A stretch of DNA of 64,000 bases from Furfurilactobacillus milii (GTDB lineage: Bacteria; Bacillota; Bacilli; Lactobacillales; Lactobacillaceae). This document shows, one piece after another, positions 56,576 through 64,000 of the stretch. The stretch covers positions 232,106 through 296,105 of the forward strand of contig NZ_WEZT01000005.1 of assembly GCF_009863985.1 (NCBI RefSeq). The letters are read 5' to 3'. The notes below the pieces were generated by a model. The model worked only from the letters and a program-made list of their open reading frames with translations. It was not told the DNA's origin and did no database searches. Position numbers and translations under genes: made by a program. Position 1 is the stretch's first letter. Each line of letters begins with the position of its first letter.

Positions 56576-57544
56576 ATGCAAAATAATTTGGATCCGCGTA
56601 TTAGCTTTCTTCATCCACAATTGCGGATTGTTAAAACGGATGCGATCAATCGTCCCACGAATGCACGGTTATTGCAAGCTGTAGGCGCGACAGCAATGGA
56701 CAGTCGGGGCACAGACCTCACCGCGCATTTAAACGCCAATCTTGAAAATATTGATTTTTCAGTCGCAGGTCAGCATCAGGTACCCGTTGCCGTGATGGAC
56801 GACCGGGGAAATGTCGGCCGTGCTGCCTTCACTTTGACCATTGTCAATACGGAAGCCGATCTTGACGGCCATTCCCCGATTGTTGTTGAATCCGCACCAG
56901 AGTCTGCTGCCGCGAGTCAAGTTGCTTCAGGTGCTACCCAGCCCAAAAGTAAACGTCGTCGTCCAAAACGGTTGATCATTGGAGGCGTCGCTGCACTTTT
57001 AGTACTGGTGCTCGTCATTTGGGGTGTTTCCGCTCACCAAAATGCAGCAAATCAGGCAGCCGAAGCTTCTTCTTCCAGTTTGGCCGCCAGTTCCTCTGCA
57101 GCGGCCGCTAGCAGCGCCGAGGCATCTTCTAAGGCTGCTGAATCATCTGCCGCTGCCTCATCGCAACAAGCATCCTTAACCTCTCAAAACAGCAGCTTAT
57201 CTAACAAGGTTGGCAGTTTAAAATCGCAAGTCAAAGAAATGACTACCGTCGTTAAAAATACCCAACAAGCGGTTAATGACTACAAAGATAGTAACGATCG
57301 AGCACAATATGAGTCCACGATTTCCTCTCTTCAGCAACAAGTTTCAGATCTTCAGCAACAAGTGCAACAAGGAAATTCGAACGCTGTCGTTCGTGGTGCC
57401 ATGTCATCTCAGCTAAATAAGCTTTCGACCACAGTCGGTGATTTAGAAAATAGTTCCAGCCCTTCTGATGCTAGCAGTACACTAAAAGATAGTGGCGTTA
57501 ACGGCATCGTTAATAAAATGCAGGACTTGCTCAGCAGTTTTTAA
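56576..57544 (+). CDS. Membrane protein with N-terminal Ig-like region, Ser/Ala-rich linker and coiled coil
   Basis: A 322-residue protein with no signal peptide. Residues 1-90 look like one bacterial Ig-like (DUF5011-type) repeat, ending FSVAGQHQVPVAVMDDRGNVGRAAFTLTIV. A basic patch KSKRRRPKR (about 124-132) precedes one helix (about 133-152), so the positive-inside rule puts the Ig-like part in the cytoplasm and the rest outside. Then come a Ser/Ala-rich stretch (about 160-200) and a Gln-rich coiled coil (about 205-265; SSLQQQVSDLQQQVQQ). AAAGGAG precedes the ATG. Function unknown. Confidence 0.7.
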   Translation: MQNNLDPRISFLHPQLRIVKTDAINRPTNARLLQAVGATAMDSRGTDLTAHLNANLENIDFSVAGQHQVPVAVMDDRGNVGRAAFTLTIVNTEADLDGHSPIVVESAPESAAASQVASGATQPKSKRRRPKRLIIGGVAALLVLVLVIWGVSAHQNAANQAAEASSSSLAASSSAAAASSAEASSKAAESSAAASSQQASLTSQNSSLSNKVGSLKSQVKEMTTVVKNTQQAVNDYKDSNDRAQYESTISSLQQQVSDLQQQVQQGNSNAVVRGAMSSQLNKLSTTVGDLENSSSPSDASSTLKDSGVNGIVNKMQDLLSSF

Positions 57545-57565
57545 TAGCTTAATGAACGCATTATC

Positions 57566-57627
57566 AAAAAAGGTACCAGCCTCTGTCATCCCATTTAATT
57601 GGAAGTCAGAGGCTGATACCTTTTTTA
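57566..57627. terminator. Bidirectional terminator between the membrane protein and CAP-domain genes
   Basis: AAAAAAGGTACCAGCCTCTG pairs with CAGAGGCTGATACCTTTTTT. Confidence 0.88.
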
Positions 57628-57630
57628 CGT

Positions 57631-58677
57631 TTAATGTGAAGCATCACGGGAAAGTGAAAATGGCTTAAATTGATACTGATAACCCTTAGGATACTGAGTT
57701 AGTCCCGTCAAACGAACACGATACTTGTGACCATTTACAATCTTTAAAGATGGCCGGTAAGTAATGATTGATGCAAACTGGCCAAAATGATTCGTACGAT
57801 CAAGATTGACGTGAGATGCGTTAACCGTCCGTTTGGCAGTTAAGTCAGTGACCTGTACTTGGACCCTGCCTGTTGTCCCTTGTTCCATGGTGAAAGCACT
57901 CGACCAATAAACGGGGCGATTTTTAACGTCACTCGTTAAAAGCTCTTTCGGAAAAACACCGGTGGTCGGATAGTTGATTACGACAGCGCGATTGGGCGTG
58001 ACGGCTCGTTGTGCCTGATCCGTAAAATAAATGTCACTGTAGGCAAACGTCGCGTTAGGACGGTGTGCGACGCCTATGCCAACGCTATGGATAACCGGAG
58101 ACAACAACCACGCACGATGACCAGTATTGTTGCCCTCCACATTGAAATTGTCGCGAATGTAATTGCCCATAGTTGCGTCAAGACGCTCTGGCACGTTCAT
58201 TTCACCAATATTACTATTAAGGGTGATTTGCTGACCTTCTTGCCACTGTTGCTGACTAACAATTCCCGGTCGTTCGATCCCCTTTAAACCATGTTGAAAG
58301 TTATTAGCGGCAGCCATGTCAGCCACTGCAGTTTGGGCTTGTTGATTAGTATTAAATTCGTAGTGAACAGTTGGCAATCCCTCAATTTGACGATAAAAAT
58401 TCAGTGATGCCAATAATTGCGTCTGATACTGATTGGAAAGTTTGCCAGCCACCAAATGCTTTTTAAAAGACGGGCGTCGTGCGTAACTATTGTGATCGTC
58501 ATACTCACGTTGACTAATTTTATGGTACATTTTACGCTGCTTATCGATTTGTCGCTGTTCAGCATTAGTATAAGTGGCAGCTGATACAGAAGGCGTATGA
58601 ATTATTGATACTAATGTTAAAGCACACACACTCACGCCAATTGAAACTAACCATCGCTTTACCCATCTTTTTGACAT
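57631..58677 (-). CDS. Secreted CAP (SCP/PR-1)-domain protein
   Basis: About 348 residues. A signal peptide (RWVKRWLVSIGVSVCALTLVSIIHTPSVSA, cut near AAT) is followed by a region with charged repeats, then the CAP domain (LLASLNFYRQIEGLPTVHYEFNTNQQAQTAVADMAAAN to VEGNNTGHRAWLLSPVIHSVGIGVA). A C-terminal beta-rich tail (about 255-348) has no recognised family. It acts outside the cell; CAP domains in lactobacilli have no fixed function. The start could be the ATG at 58677 or a TTG at 58704; neither has a strong site. Confidence 0.8.
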   Translation of the reverse strand: MSKRWVKRWLVSIGVSVCALTLVSIIHTPSVSAATYTNAEQRQIDKQRKMYHKISQREYDDHNSYARRPSFKKHLVAGKLSNQYQTQLLASLNFYRQIEGLPTVHYEFNTNQQAQTAVADMAAANNFQHGLKGIERPGIVSQQQWQEGQQITLNSNIGEMNVPERLDATMGNYIRDNFNVEGNNTGHRAWLLSPVIHSVGIGVAHRPNATFAYSDIYFTDQAQRAVTPNRAVVINYPTTGVFPKELLTSDVKNRPVYWSSAFTMEQGTTGRVQVQVTDLTAKRTVNASHVNLDRTNHFGQFASIITYRPSLKIVNGHKYRVRLTGLTQYPKGYQYQFKPFSLSRDASH

Positions 58678-58906
58678 TACCGTTTGCTCATTCCCGTCAT
58701 TCAAAATAATGACCTTGAAAAATAAGTTAACCTGTTTAATCCCCTTAACTCATTTAAAAATGCCATCGTATTTCTATCATTTATTTTAGTATAACAACAA
58801 ACTGTGAGCGAATCAGGTCCAATTGCTAATTCTTTCATTCATTGAAATGTTGTATGCTAAATGTAATTCATTTAGGGACGTGTTCACGTGCAAATTAATT
58901 ACTTTA

Positions 58907-59628
58907 GGCAAATTACAAGTTTAATCCGAACAAGCCCGGAAACTTTCAATGGCAGTCTGTTGATGATGGATTTTTAATGGTCGTTGATTAATAAGCTCAA
59001 GTGCCGTTAATAAAGCAGCCTTGCTATGTCCACGAGGTCCAACCACTGTATCTATTTCAAAATCACCGATGCGGTTACGTTGGTTAATCACAATTGGTCG
59101 TTGTTCAATTGAACGCCCTAATGATTGATTATATTTAGAACGTTGGTCAAGGTTACGCCGTTGGCGTAGCCCATGTTCAGGTAGTTCACTCAAGGAGAAT
59201 TCAATTTTCCCCTGATATAGCCAATTATAAATAGATTTAGTGGCTAGTTTAAGCTCATGCGCAATCACTTCCGGTGACCAGCTTAGACGTAAATGGTTTA
59301 GAATGGTTTGCTTTAATTTGGCATTCAGTTTAGTTTTTCGGCCACAATGCGCCCGTTTATATTCAGCGTTGGCCTGTGCTAATTCAGCTTGATAAGGTTG
59401 ACAACGAGATAATTCATAAGAAATCGTAGACGGAGATCGTTTTAACCGCTCAGCCATTTGGATATTGGTCAGTCCTAGCTCACAAAAGGTTTCAATTTTA
59501 ATTCGTTCAGAATAGGTTATACTAGACAAAAGATCAGCTCCTAAAAAATGGGTTTGTGGTAAACACCATTTTAAAGGAAGCTGATCTTTTTTGTCCGAAC
59601 AGCGTTCGGATTAATTTTACAATTTACC
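58907..59628 (-). mobile_element. Internally deleted IS30-family element with terminal repeats and 3-bp target duplication
   Basis: The 25-base terminal repeats at 58907-58931 and 59604-59628 match at 20 positions. A direct TTA flanks the element on both sides (58904-58906 and 59629-59631), fitting the 2-3 base target duplication of IS30. At 722 bases it is about 300 bases shorter than a normal member, the loss lying inside the transposase gene. Confidence 0.85.
58921..59529 (-). pseudogene. IS30-family transposase with in-frame internal deletion
   Basis: The 202-residue frame keeps the N-terminal helix-turn-helix (ERIKIETFCELGLTNIQMAERLKRSPSTISYELSR), the linker (SIYNWLYQG) and the start of the DDE domain with the first Asp (IGDFEIDTVVGPRGHSKAALLT). 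It then jumps directly to the C-terminal ALELINQRPLK. About 110 residues with the second Asp and the Glu of the DDE triad are gone. It could still bind terminal repeats but cannot cut. Full-length relatives are about 310 residues. Confidence 0.85.
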
Positions 59629-59678
59629 TTATACCATTCGCCGCTTATCAGTTGGTAATAAAACCGATAATACAAAAA

Positions 59679-59752
59679 TGCAACAGGTGGGGTTCGAACC
59701 CACGACCCTCGGTTTAGAAGACCGATGCTCTATCCAACTGAGCTACTGTTGC
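59679..59752 (-). tRNA. tRNA-Arg, anticodon UCU
   Basis: The minus strand reads GCAACAGTAGCTCAGTTGGATAGAGC at the 5' side, with loop CTTCTAA (anticodon TCT), the GGGTTCGAACCC T-arm and acceptor end CTGTTGC plus discriminator A. CCA is not encoded. It decodes AGA/AGG. No partial copy of its 3' end was seen nearby, so there is no sign of an integrated element. Confidence 0.96.
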
Positions 59753-59825
59753 GAAACTTAACCTTATTAGTATAAAAAACGGAATCGACAGTGTCAATTT
59801 AAGTTTAGAAGATTATTCAATATAA

Positions 59826-60158
59826 TTGCCAAGCAACAAGTTGGTATTGAACAAATTGTCTAAGCAATTAAAACCAAATTTAGTCATGTATAGTGCTGAT
59901 CCAAAAATAAAGACGATCACCGAAGTGACCGCCTGGAATGATCCCAAACGGATAAGTTCGGGACTGGAACAGTGTATCACAGTTAAAACCGCAAAGAAAA
60001 GGACAAAATTCTTTTTTATATCTAGATTTCTTGAACTACACGTGCCGGCCACGAAATATAAGCTAAAAGATTACTATACTGCACAAATGTATTCGCTTGC
60101 AAGAATGTGTAATATAGTCCCTTTATCTGTTGACGAAGCGCTTTCATTTCTTATATAA
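59826..60158 (+). CDS. Doubtful hypothetical open frame
   Basis: An open frame of 110 codons with a TTG start and no good ribosome binding site. No family is recognised. Its last bases include the -35 and part of the -10 of the promoter of the following TetR gene. The stretch 59765-60219 otherwise holds nothing recognised, so this may be chance or a relic. Confidence 0.25.
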   Translation: MPSNKLVLNKLSKQLKPNLVMYSADPKIKTITEVTAWNDPKRISSGLEQCITVKTAKKRTKFFFISRFLELHVPATKYKLKDYYTAQMYSLARMCNIVPLSVDEALSFLI

Positions 60159-60159
60159 T
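60130..60159 (+). promoter_or_regulatory. Sigma-A promoter of the TetR gene
   Basis: TTGACG at 60130-60135 and TATAAT at 60154-60159 are separated by 18 bases; the TetR start codon follows 60 bases later. Confidence 0.7.
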
Positions 60160-60219
60160 AGGCTTTGTAAACATTTATCAGAGTGCTGTCTAATAAATTG
60201 AGCAACTTGGGGGTGCATC

Positions 60220-60894
60220 ATGGTTAAACATTTGGACCCTCGGGTGATTAAAACGCGGTCAAGTTTAAAAACTGCCCTAATCAGTGTGATGCAACAATAC
60301 AAAATTGAAAATATCAGTGTTCAAAAGATCACTGAAACTGCGCACATTACTCGAGGAACATTTTATTTACATTATAAAGACAAGCGAGATTTCATTTCAC
60401 GTGCCATGACTGAAATTTTGGATGACTTTTTTGATGCCGTCATTGATGACGGCACTGACAGTTTACCAGAGCATTACGCCTTTCTGAACGGTCATGCAGT
60501 AAATGTCTTTTACTTAAACAACGCCTTTAATTACATTGAAAAAGACGCTCAGATGTTCAACGTTTTGTTGAATACACAGGAAAATGGGTTATTTGAACAT
60601 GAATTATATGCCCGAATGACTGGCTATCTAAATCGTTTCTATGATCAGATGAAACCGGCGTTTGCTGACATCGGCGTACCAATCAACATTCAAATTGCCT
60701 TTACTGTTTCTGCTTATGTTGGTTTAATCAAAAATTGGCTCATTGAAGGCATGATTTATACACCACATTATATGACAGGATCAGTTCATAAAATGATTTC
60801 GCTCGTGAGCGCCGGTTCTCCAAAAACAGTTACGTTTACCAACTTTTTCTATTCAGATCCGCAATTATTGGCTCGTCAAACTAATAACTGGTAG
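60220..60894 (+). CDS. TetR-family transcriptional regulator (DhaS-like)
   Basis: A 224-residue protein. Residues 10-60 form the DNA-binding domain (RVIKTRSSLKTALISVMQQYKIENISVQKITETAHITRGTFYLHYKDKRDFI). The C-terminal part resembles the TetR_C_33-type dimer domain of YcnC-like regulators in lactobacilli. GGGGG precedes the ATG. No divergent or adjacent transporter is seen, so targets are unknown. Confidence 0.87.
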   Translation: MVKHLDPRVIKTRSSLKTALISVMQQYKIENISVQKITETAHITRGTFYLHYKDKRDFISRAMTEILDDFFDAVIDDGTDSLPEHYAFLNGHAVNVFYLNNAFNYIEKDAQMFNVLLNTQENGLFEHELYARMTGYLNRFYDQMKPAFADIGVPINIQIAFTVSAYVGLIKNWLIEGMIYTPHYMTGSVHKMISLVSAGSPKTVTFTNFFYSDPQLLARQTNNW

Positions 60895-60918
60895 GCGTAA
60901 GCGTGCTAATGAACACAA

Positions 60919-60965
60919 AATAAGGCCTGACGTTGGGCTATAAACCCAACGTTAAGCCTTGTTTT
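60919..60965. terminator. Bidirectional terminator after the TetR gene
   Basis: AAGGCCTGACGTTGGG pairs with CCCAACGTTAAGCCTT around a short loop. Confidence 0.88.
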
Positions 60966-60989
60966 GATTGCTATATTATCACGAAAAGA

Positions 60990-61529
60990 CTAATAGTCAT
61001 TAGCCTGACGTTTTAAATTTTTTTCGCGCTTTGCTTGATAAGCTTCCTGAATTTCATTTTGCGTAAAGCCAAAGCCACGCAAACCCATTGTTAAGAATAA
61101 GTGCCACGCATGGCCAAAATCGCCCTGACGATGTTCTTTTAGACTGGATAAAATCATACTGTTAATGGCCAAATAGGTCTTGGTTAGATTAAGATCCGGT
61201 CCCTTTGTCAGCTTAGTCAATTCGTCAGGCGTTAAGACTGTTAAATGCGTCCATTGCTGTTTATGGAAAATCAACAAAAAGAAATCCAATGCATCGACAT
61301 ATTCTTCTAACAGCGTCTGATGGGATGTTTGACCAGGATTACTTTTACCGCGGTGCGTTTTCCACACCTTAAACCATTCACTCGTATTCGCAATCTCGGC
61401 CAACTCGACGTCTAAGGCTAAATATGCGTTCTGTAGACTATCCTCACGCGACCAATGTAATTGCTTTGCATCATGTACTTGTTGATCAAACTCAATGCAT
61501 TCGCGCAAAAGCATCGCTAAATCTAACAT
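60990..61529 (-). CDS. dUTPase-like all-alpha NTP pyrophosphohydrolase (dUTPase_2 family)
   Basis: A 179-residue helical protein. ALDVELAEIANTSEWFKVWK and LLEEYVDALDFFLLI give the two Glu/Asp helices that hold Mg (E-x-x-E and E-x-x-D). It hydrolyses dUTP or a related nucleotide to keep uracil out of DNA. The ATG at 61529 follows AGGGGAATTAC; the reading to 61559 has no site. It follows two unknown genes by 22 bases and may share their transcript. Confidence 0.83.
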   Translation of the reverse strand: MLDLAMLLRECIEFDQQVHDAKQLHWSREDSLQNAYLALDVELAEIANTSEWFKVWKTHRGKSNPGQTSHQTLLEEYVDALDFFLLIFHKQQWTHLTVLTPDELTKLTKGPDLNLTKTYLAINSMILSSLKEHRQGDFGHAWHLFLTMGLRGFGFTQNEIQEAYQAKREKNLKRQANDY

Positions 61530-61551
61530 TGTAATTCCCCTAACCTGTCTA

Positions 61552-62679
61552 TTAAGCAAAAATTAACGGATCGGACTGAATTTCTAAATCATCACGATTA
61601 GCTAAGTACCATTGACGAATGAAATCATAGTTCAACAACACTGCCATCAAAGAAATTTGGTTCTTAGGATCCGTCGTGGTGATGACCCACTTAGGTGCTG
61701 TCTGCGTGCCAGCGTCCGCAATACCAAAGACAAGTTCATCTTCTAAGTCAATGATAGCGCCATTGCCTGCGGGGGCATTTTGTAGCATATAATGACTGTC
61801 AGCCGAGGCCACAAAGAGCTTGTCCACTGTTCCTGCTGGCAATGCTGGATGTTTCGTTTGATACTCCGCATTATTGTCAGTTTCTAACAAGTTATAGTCA
61901 GCCGTAAAGTGATAGTCACGCTGTAAATCTTTGGCAAACGTAATGAGTGTATCAATAGCAGACATCTTCTTGTCCGCTGGTTGATCAGCTAACGCCACCG
62001 CAAATAGGTCAGTAAATGCTTTGCTGTTGAACCGAATTTGCTGACGTTCCAGGTTCATATAGAACAAGTGGAGACCGGAAGCCTTATCTGTGAAGAAGGC
62101 GCCCCCATTGCGACCACCAACCAAGACAAACTTAAAGTCAGGTTGTGTGCCTAACGCGTCAAACGTAACGCTTAATTCTTCATGATCAGCTGCACTGGTG
62201 AGAATTAATCCTTTTTCTTCGTGAATCTCCAGCAAACGACTCATAAAGAGCAAATAATAGTCAGAAGCCGTGTATTGGTGGGGAAAAGTTACAAACGCGG
62301 TATCCATTTTAAAATCAAATAAATGCGTAGCCGAATCTAACAATTCATCAGTGTCTTGCGTCTCAGTCAGTTGATCCAAATACTTAGTGAACTGAATGCC
62401 GTTTTGCAAACCATCTTTTATGTTGTTGTTGTAGATTCTAAAACGTTGACTTGGCGTTAACGTATCTACTTTTTTCTCTTTACTGGTGCCAGACTCAGCG
62501 TCATTTTTCGTTGCACTGACAGCTGCAGAATCTGTGGCTACTGCCGAATCAGTCTCGGAAGATTGTTGCTGCTTAGTTGCCGTTGATGCAGTCTGATCAG
62601 AATGGACATCATTGGCCGTGCTTGCTTCAGTAGATTCAGCACTAGCTGACGTCAAATCTCTTTTATCATCACTTGTCAT
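61552..62679 (-). CDS. Hypothetical protein with disordered Ser/Thr-rich N-terminus
   Basis: A 375-residue protein. Residues 1-75 are a low-complexity Ser/Thr/Ala/Asp tract (TSASAESTEAS, TATKQQQSSETDSAV). The remaining 300 look folded, with alternating strands and helices (NNNIKDGLQNGIQFTKYLDQL, FVLVGGRNGGAFFTD, VDKLFVASADSHYML). No membrane segment or signal peptide. I do not recognise the family. The ATG lies inside the end of the preceding gene (11-base overlap), so the two are translationally coupled, and the dUTPase-like gene follows by 22 bases. Confidence 0.7.
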   Translation of the reverse strand: MTSDDKRDLTSASAESTEASTANDVHSDQTASTATKQQQSSETDSAVATDSAAVSATKNDAESGTSKEKKVDTLTPSQRFRIYNNNIKDGLQNGIQFTKYLDQLTETQDTDELLDSATHLFDFKMDTAFVTFPHQYTASDYYLLFMSRLLEIHEEKGLILTSAADHEELSVTFDALGTQPDFKFVLVGGRNGGAFFTDKASGLHLFYMNLERQQIRFNSKAFTDLFAVALADQPADKKMSAIDTLITFAKDLQRDYHFTADYNLLETDNNAEYQTKHPALPAGTVDKLFVASADSHYMLQNAPAGNGAIIDLEDELVFGIADAGTQTAPKWVITTTDPKNQISLMAVLLNYDFIRQWYLANRDDLEIQSDPLIFA

Positions 62680-63661
62680 CTGAAGTCACCTCACTAGTTG
62701 CTGAATTGCTTGCGCTCTCTGCGTTAGCAGCAAGTGCACTATCCTGAGAACGAATTTCACTGGATGGCATTTTTTCATCCGGGTCAGCTTGTCCTGCTTC
62801 AATTGCCCGACCAATTAGATGACTGATATAGTCAACATATAAGCTAGCATTACGATCTTTAAACGTGGCAAAGTCACCAAACACTTTGCGAATCGCTTGC
62901 TTTTCGTAGCTTAGAATCGTGTCTTCCTTAGACAAAACTAACGACTCATCTTCGTTGGCTTTCATCCCTTTATAAGCGTTGTTTGCCTGATCATCCTCGT
63001 CAGCGAGCTTGGTCAACTGATCCAAAATATCTTGACGTTCAGCCTTCGAATGACCGCCGTTAAACAACGTGCGCGATTCCCCAACTTCTTTAAGTTGAGA
63101 CCGTAATTTTTCTTTTTGCAAATCTCGTTGTTCTTGGTTCTTGACCAGTTCCTGCAATTCTTGACTTTGCCGAGCAATGTCTTTGATGCGATCCGAATTG
63201 TAGTTTTTGCCTTCTGATTCAAGTGCAAACGACTGTGTCAGTTTTTCATATTCTTCGCTGTCAAAAATGAATTGGGCGTTTAAAACGTCTAATTCACCAA
63301 ACTGGCGACGATCCCACCAGTTCCCAAAGAATACATTGAATTTGCCATTTTCTGGTTCTTCAAAATAAAAGAATGGGTATGTGTGCTTTAAATAAGCAAT
63401 AAGCGCCGCACTCAAATAATGGCTGAGTTCAGGGTGTATATCATCGACCAAACGTGCTAATTGGTTGCCTTCCGTTTGTTTATTGCCCCTAATCAACGTG
63501 TTGTAACGTTGTGGGTCAACTAATTCGTAGACCCGACGATCATTAAAATCATTAATGGCGCCGGTTAATTCATCCAAATAACGTGACTTTTGTCCGAGTT
63601 TACCAGACAACTCAGGACGTACATTACGTGATCCGACTTTTTTCGTTTGTGGATTATCCAT
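62669..63661 (-). CDS. Hypothetical coiled-coil protein
   Basis: A 330-residue soluble protein. The N-terminal 150 residues include HYLSAALIAYLKHTYPFFYFEEPENGKFNVFFGNWWDRRQFG. A coiled coil runs about 155-225 (QSQELQELVKNQEQRDLQKEKLRSQLKEV). The last 30 residues are a Ser/Ala/Asp-rich tail ending TSDDK, which is the same as residues 2-6 of the next protein. Family not recognised. First gene of the set before the dUTPase-like gene. Confidence 0.7.
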   Translation of the reverse strand: MDNPQTKKVGSRNVRPELSGKLGQKSRYLDELTGAINDFNDRRVYELVDPQRYNTLIRGNKQTEGNQLARLVDDIHPELSHYLSAALIAYLKHTYPFFYFEEPENGKFNVFFGNWWDRRQFGELDVLNAQFIFDSEEYEKLTQSFALESEGKNYNSDRIKDIARQSQELQELVKNQEQRDLQKEKLRSQLKEVGESRTLFNGGHSKAERQDILDQLTKLADEDDQANNAYKGMKANEDESLVLSKEDTILSYEKQAIRKVFGDFATFKDRNASLYVDYISHLIGRAIEAGQADPDEKMPSSEIRSQDSALAANAESASNSATSEVTSDDK

Positions 63662-63784
63662 GCCGTCTTACCCCTTGTTCACTAAATTCATACACTTATA
63701 TCGTACACTACTGCCATCATGTCGACAATCGCCCCGGCAGTGTTGCAAACGTTTTCTTAACATTTAAATTTAGAATTTTTTAGA

Positions 63785-63853
63785 CAAAAAGCCGTGATGA
63801 ATATCCGCAGTCGCATTTCAGCCAAAAAGCGACGCTATTCATCACGGTTAAAT
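63785..63853 (-). terminator. Terminator of glnA
   Basis: On the minus strand AACCGTGATGAATAGCGTCGC pairs with GCGACTGCGGATATTCATCACGG, followed by CTTTTTGTC. Confidence 0.85.
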
Positions 63854-63936
63854 GTTTATTTATTTTACTATAACTTGATGACTGACCAACCTAAATTGAA
63901 AAGCACATTGCTGCACCAAGAAACAGCCTTCAAATA

Positions 63937-64000
63937 TTAATATTGTTCCAGATACTGATCACGTTCCCACTTAGTGACAGACTGACGATACGATGCCCAT
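63937..64000 (-). CDS. glnA: Glutamine synthetase, C-terminal end (partial)
   Basis: The last 21 codons read WASYRQSVTKWERDQYLEQY-stop, the usual ending of GlnA in lactobacilli (W-x-x-YR-x-x-V-x-x-W-E-x-x-x-Y-L-x-x-Y). The rest lies beyond the window. It is followed by a strong terminator. Confidence 0.8.
   Translation of the reverse strand, partial: WASYRQSVTKWERDQYLEQY

Noticed and set aside
59679-60219. tRNA-Arg as an attachment site for an integrated element
   Set aside because: No integrase gene and no repeat of the tRNA 3' end are present nearby.

Overview
The window comes from a low-to-moderate GC Gram-positive bacterium of the family Lactobacillaceae. The evidence is the set of gene neighbourhoods: rpsP-khpA-rimM-trmD-rplS, gpsB/rnpB/rlmL, recU-pbp1A facing dnaD-asnS-ypmB-dinG, lspA-rluD-pyrR, the mevalonate pathway genes with a type 2 IPP isomerase, an EbsA protein, and the end of glnA. 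Strong AGGAGG-type ribosome binding sites and many GTG/TTG starts fit this. The glycerol kinase lacks the PTS-phosphorylated histidine, which hints at a species with little PTS control, perhaps a heterofermentative genus, but the sequence does not fix a species.

Layout. 1-100: right end of an IS30-family element. 0.2-14 kb: an accessory, partly decaying region. It holds a frameshifted AraC regulator, a VOC protein, an XRE regulator with a membrane protein and a decayed second copy of that protein, an Rgg regulator divergent from an ABC exporter, a stress cluster (Usp, DsrE-like, aldo/keto reductase), a secreted GH30 glycosidase, an ISL3 transposase remnant, an SDR epimerase divergent from a TetR regulator, a Tag-like protein, and an aldo/keto reductase broken by one amber codon. 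14-18 kb: DUF1275, DegV, MarR, RqcH. 18.4-26 kb: a minus-strand run fhs-lspA-rluD-pyrR-carA-carB in which CarA and CarB have lost their catalytic residues. 26-39 kb: core genes for DNA processing, cell wall and RNA (ebsA, RNase H-like, rlmL, rnpB, gpsB, ypsA, recU, pbp1A, dnaD, asnS, ypmB, dinG). 39.5-44 kb: mevalonate kinase, diphosphomevalonate decarboxylase, phosphomevalonate kinase and IPP isomerase, which together make IPP/DMAPP. 44-54 kb: rRNA methyltransferase, HAD hydrolase, EamA permease, glycerol kinase, YitT protein, and a C69 dipeptidase with a YjeM-type amino acid permease. 54-56.3 kb: ribosomal protein/tRNA-modification cluster. 56.5-64 kb: a membrane protein, a CAP-domain secreted protein, an internally deleted IS30 element, tRNA-Arg(UCU), a TetR regulator, a dUTPase, two overlapping genes of unknown function and the 3' end of glnA.

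The most unusual item is pyrR-carA-carB. All three frames are open and tightly coupled, but CarA lacks the whole glutaminase triad and CarB lacks a metal ligand in its first ATP-grasp site and the entire second one. It cannot be an ordinary carbamoyl phosphate synthase. Two structured leader RNAs also stand out: one before recU-pbp1A, with a possible alternative hairpin over the ribosome binding site, and one before the usp gene. Several genes are freshly broken or carry catalytic substitutions, and two IS30 ends in opposite orientation bracket about 59 kb of mostly core genome.
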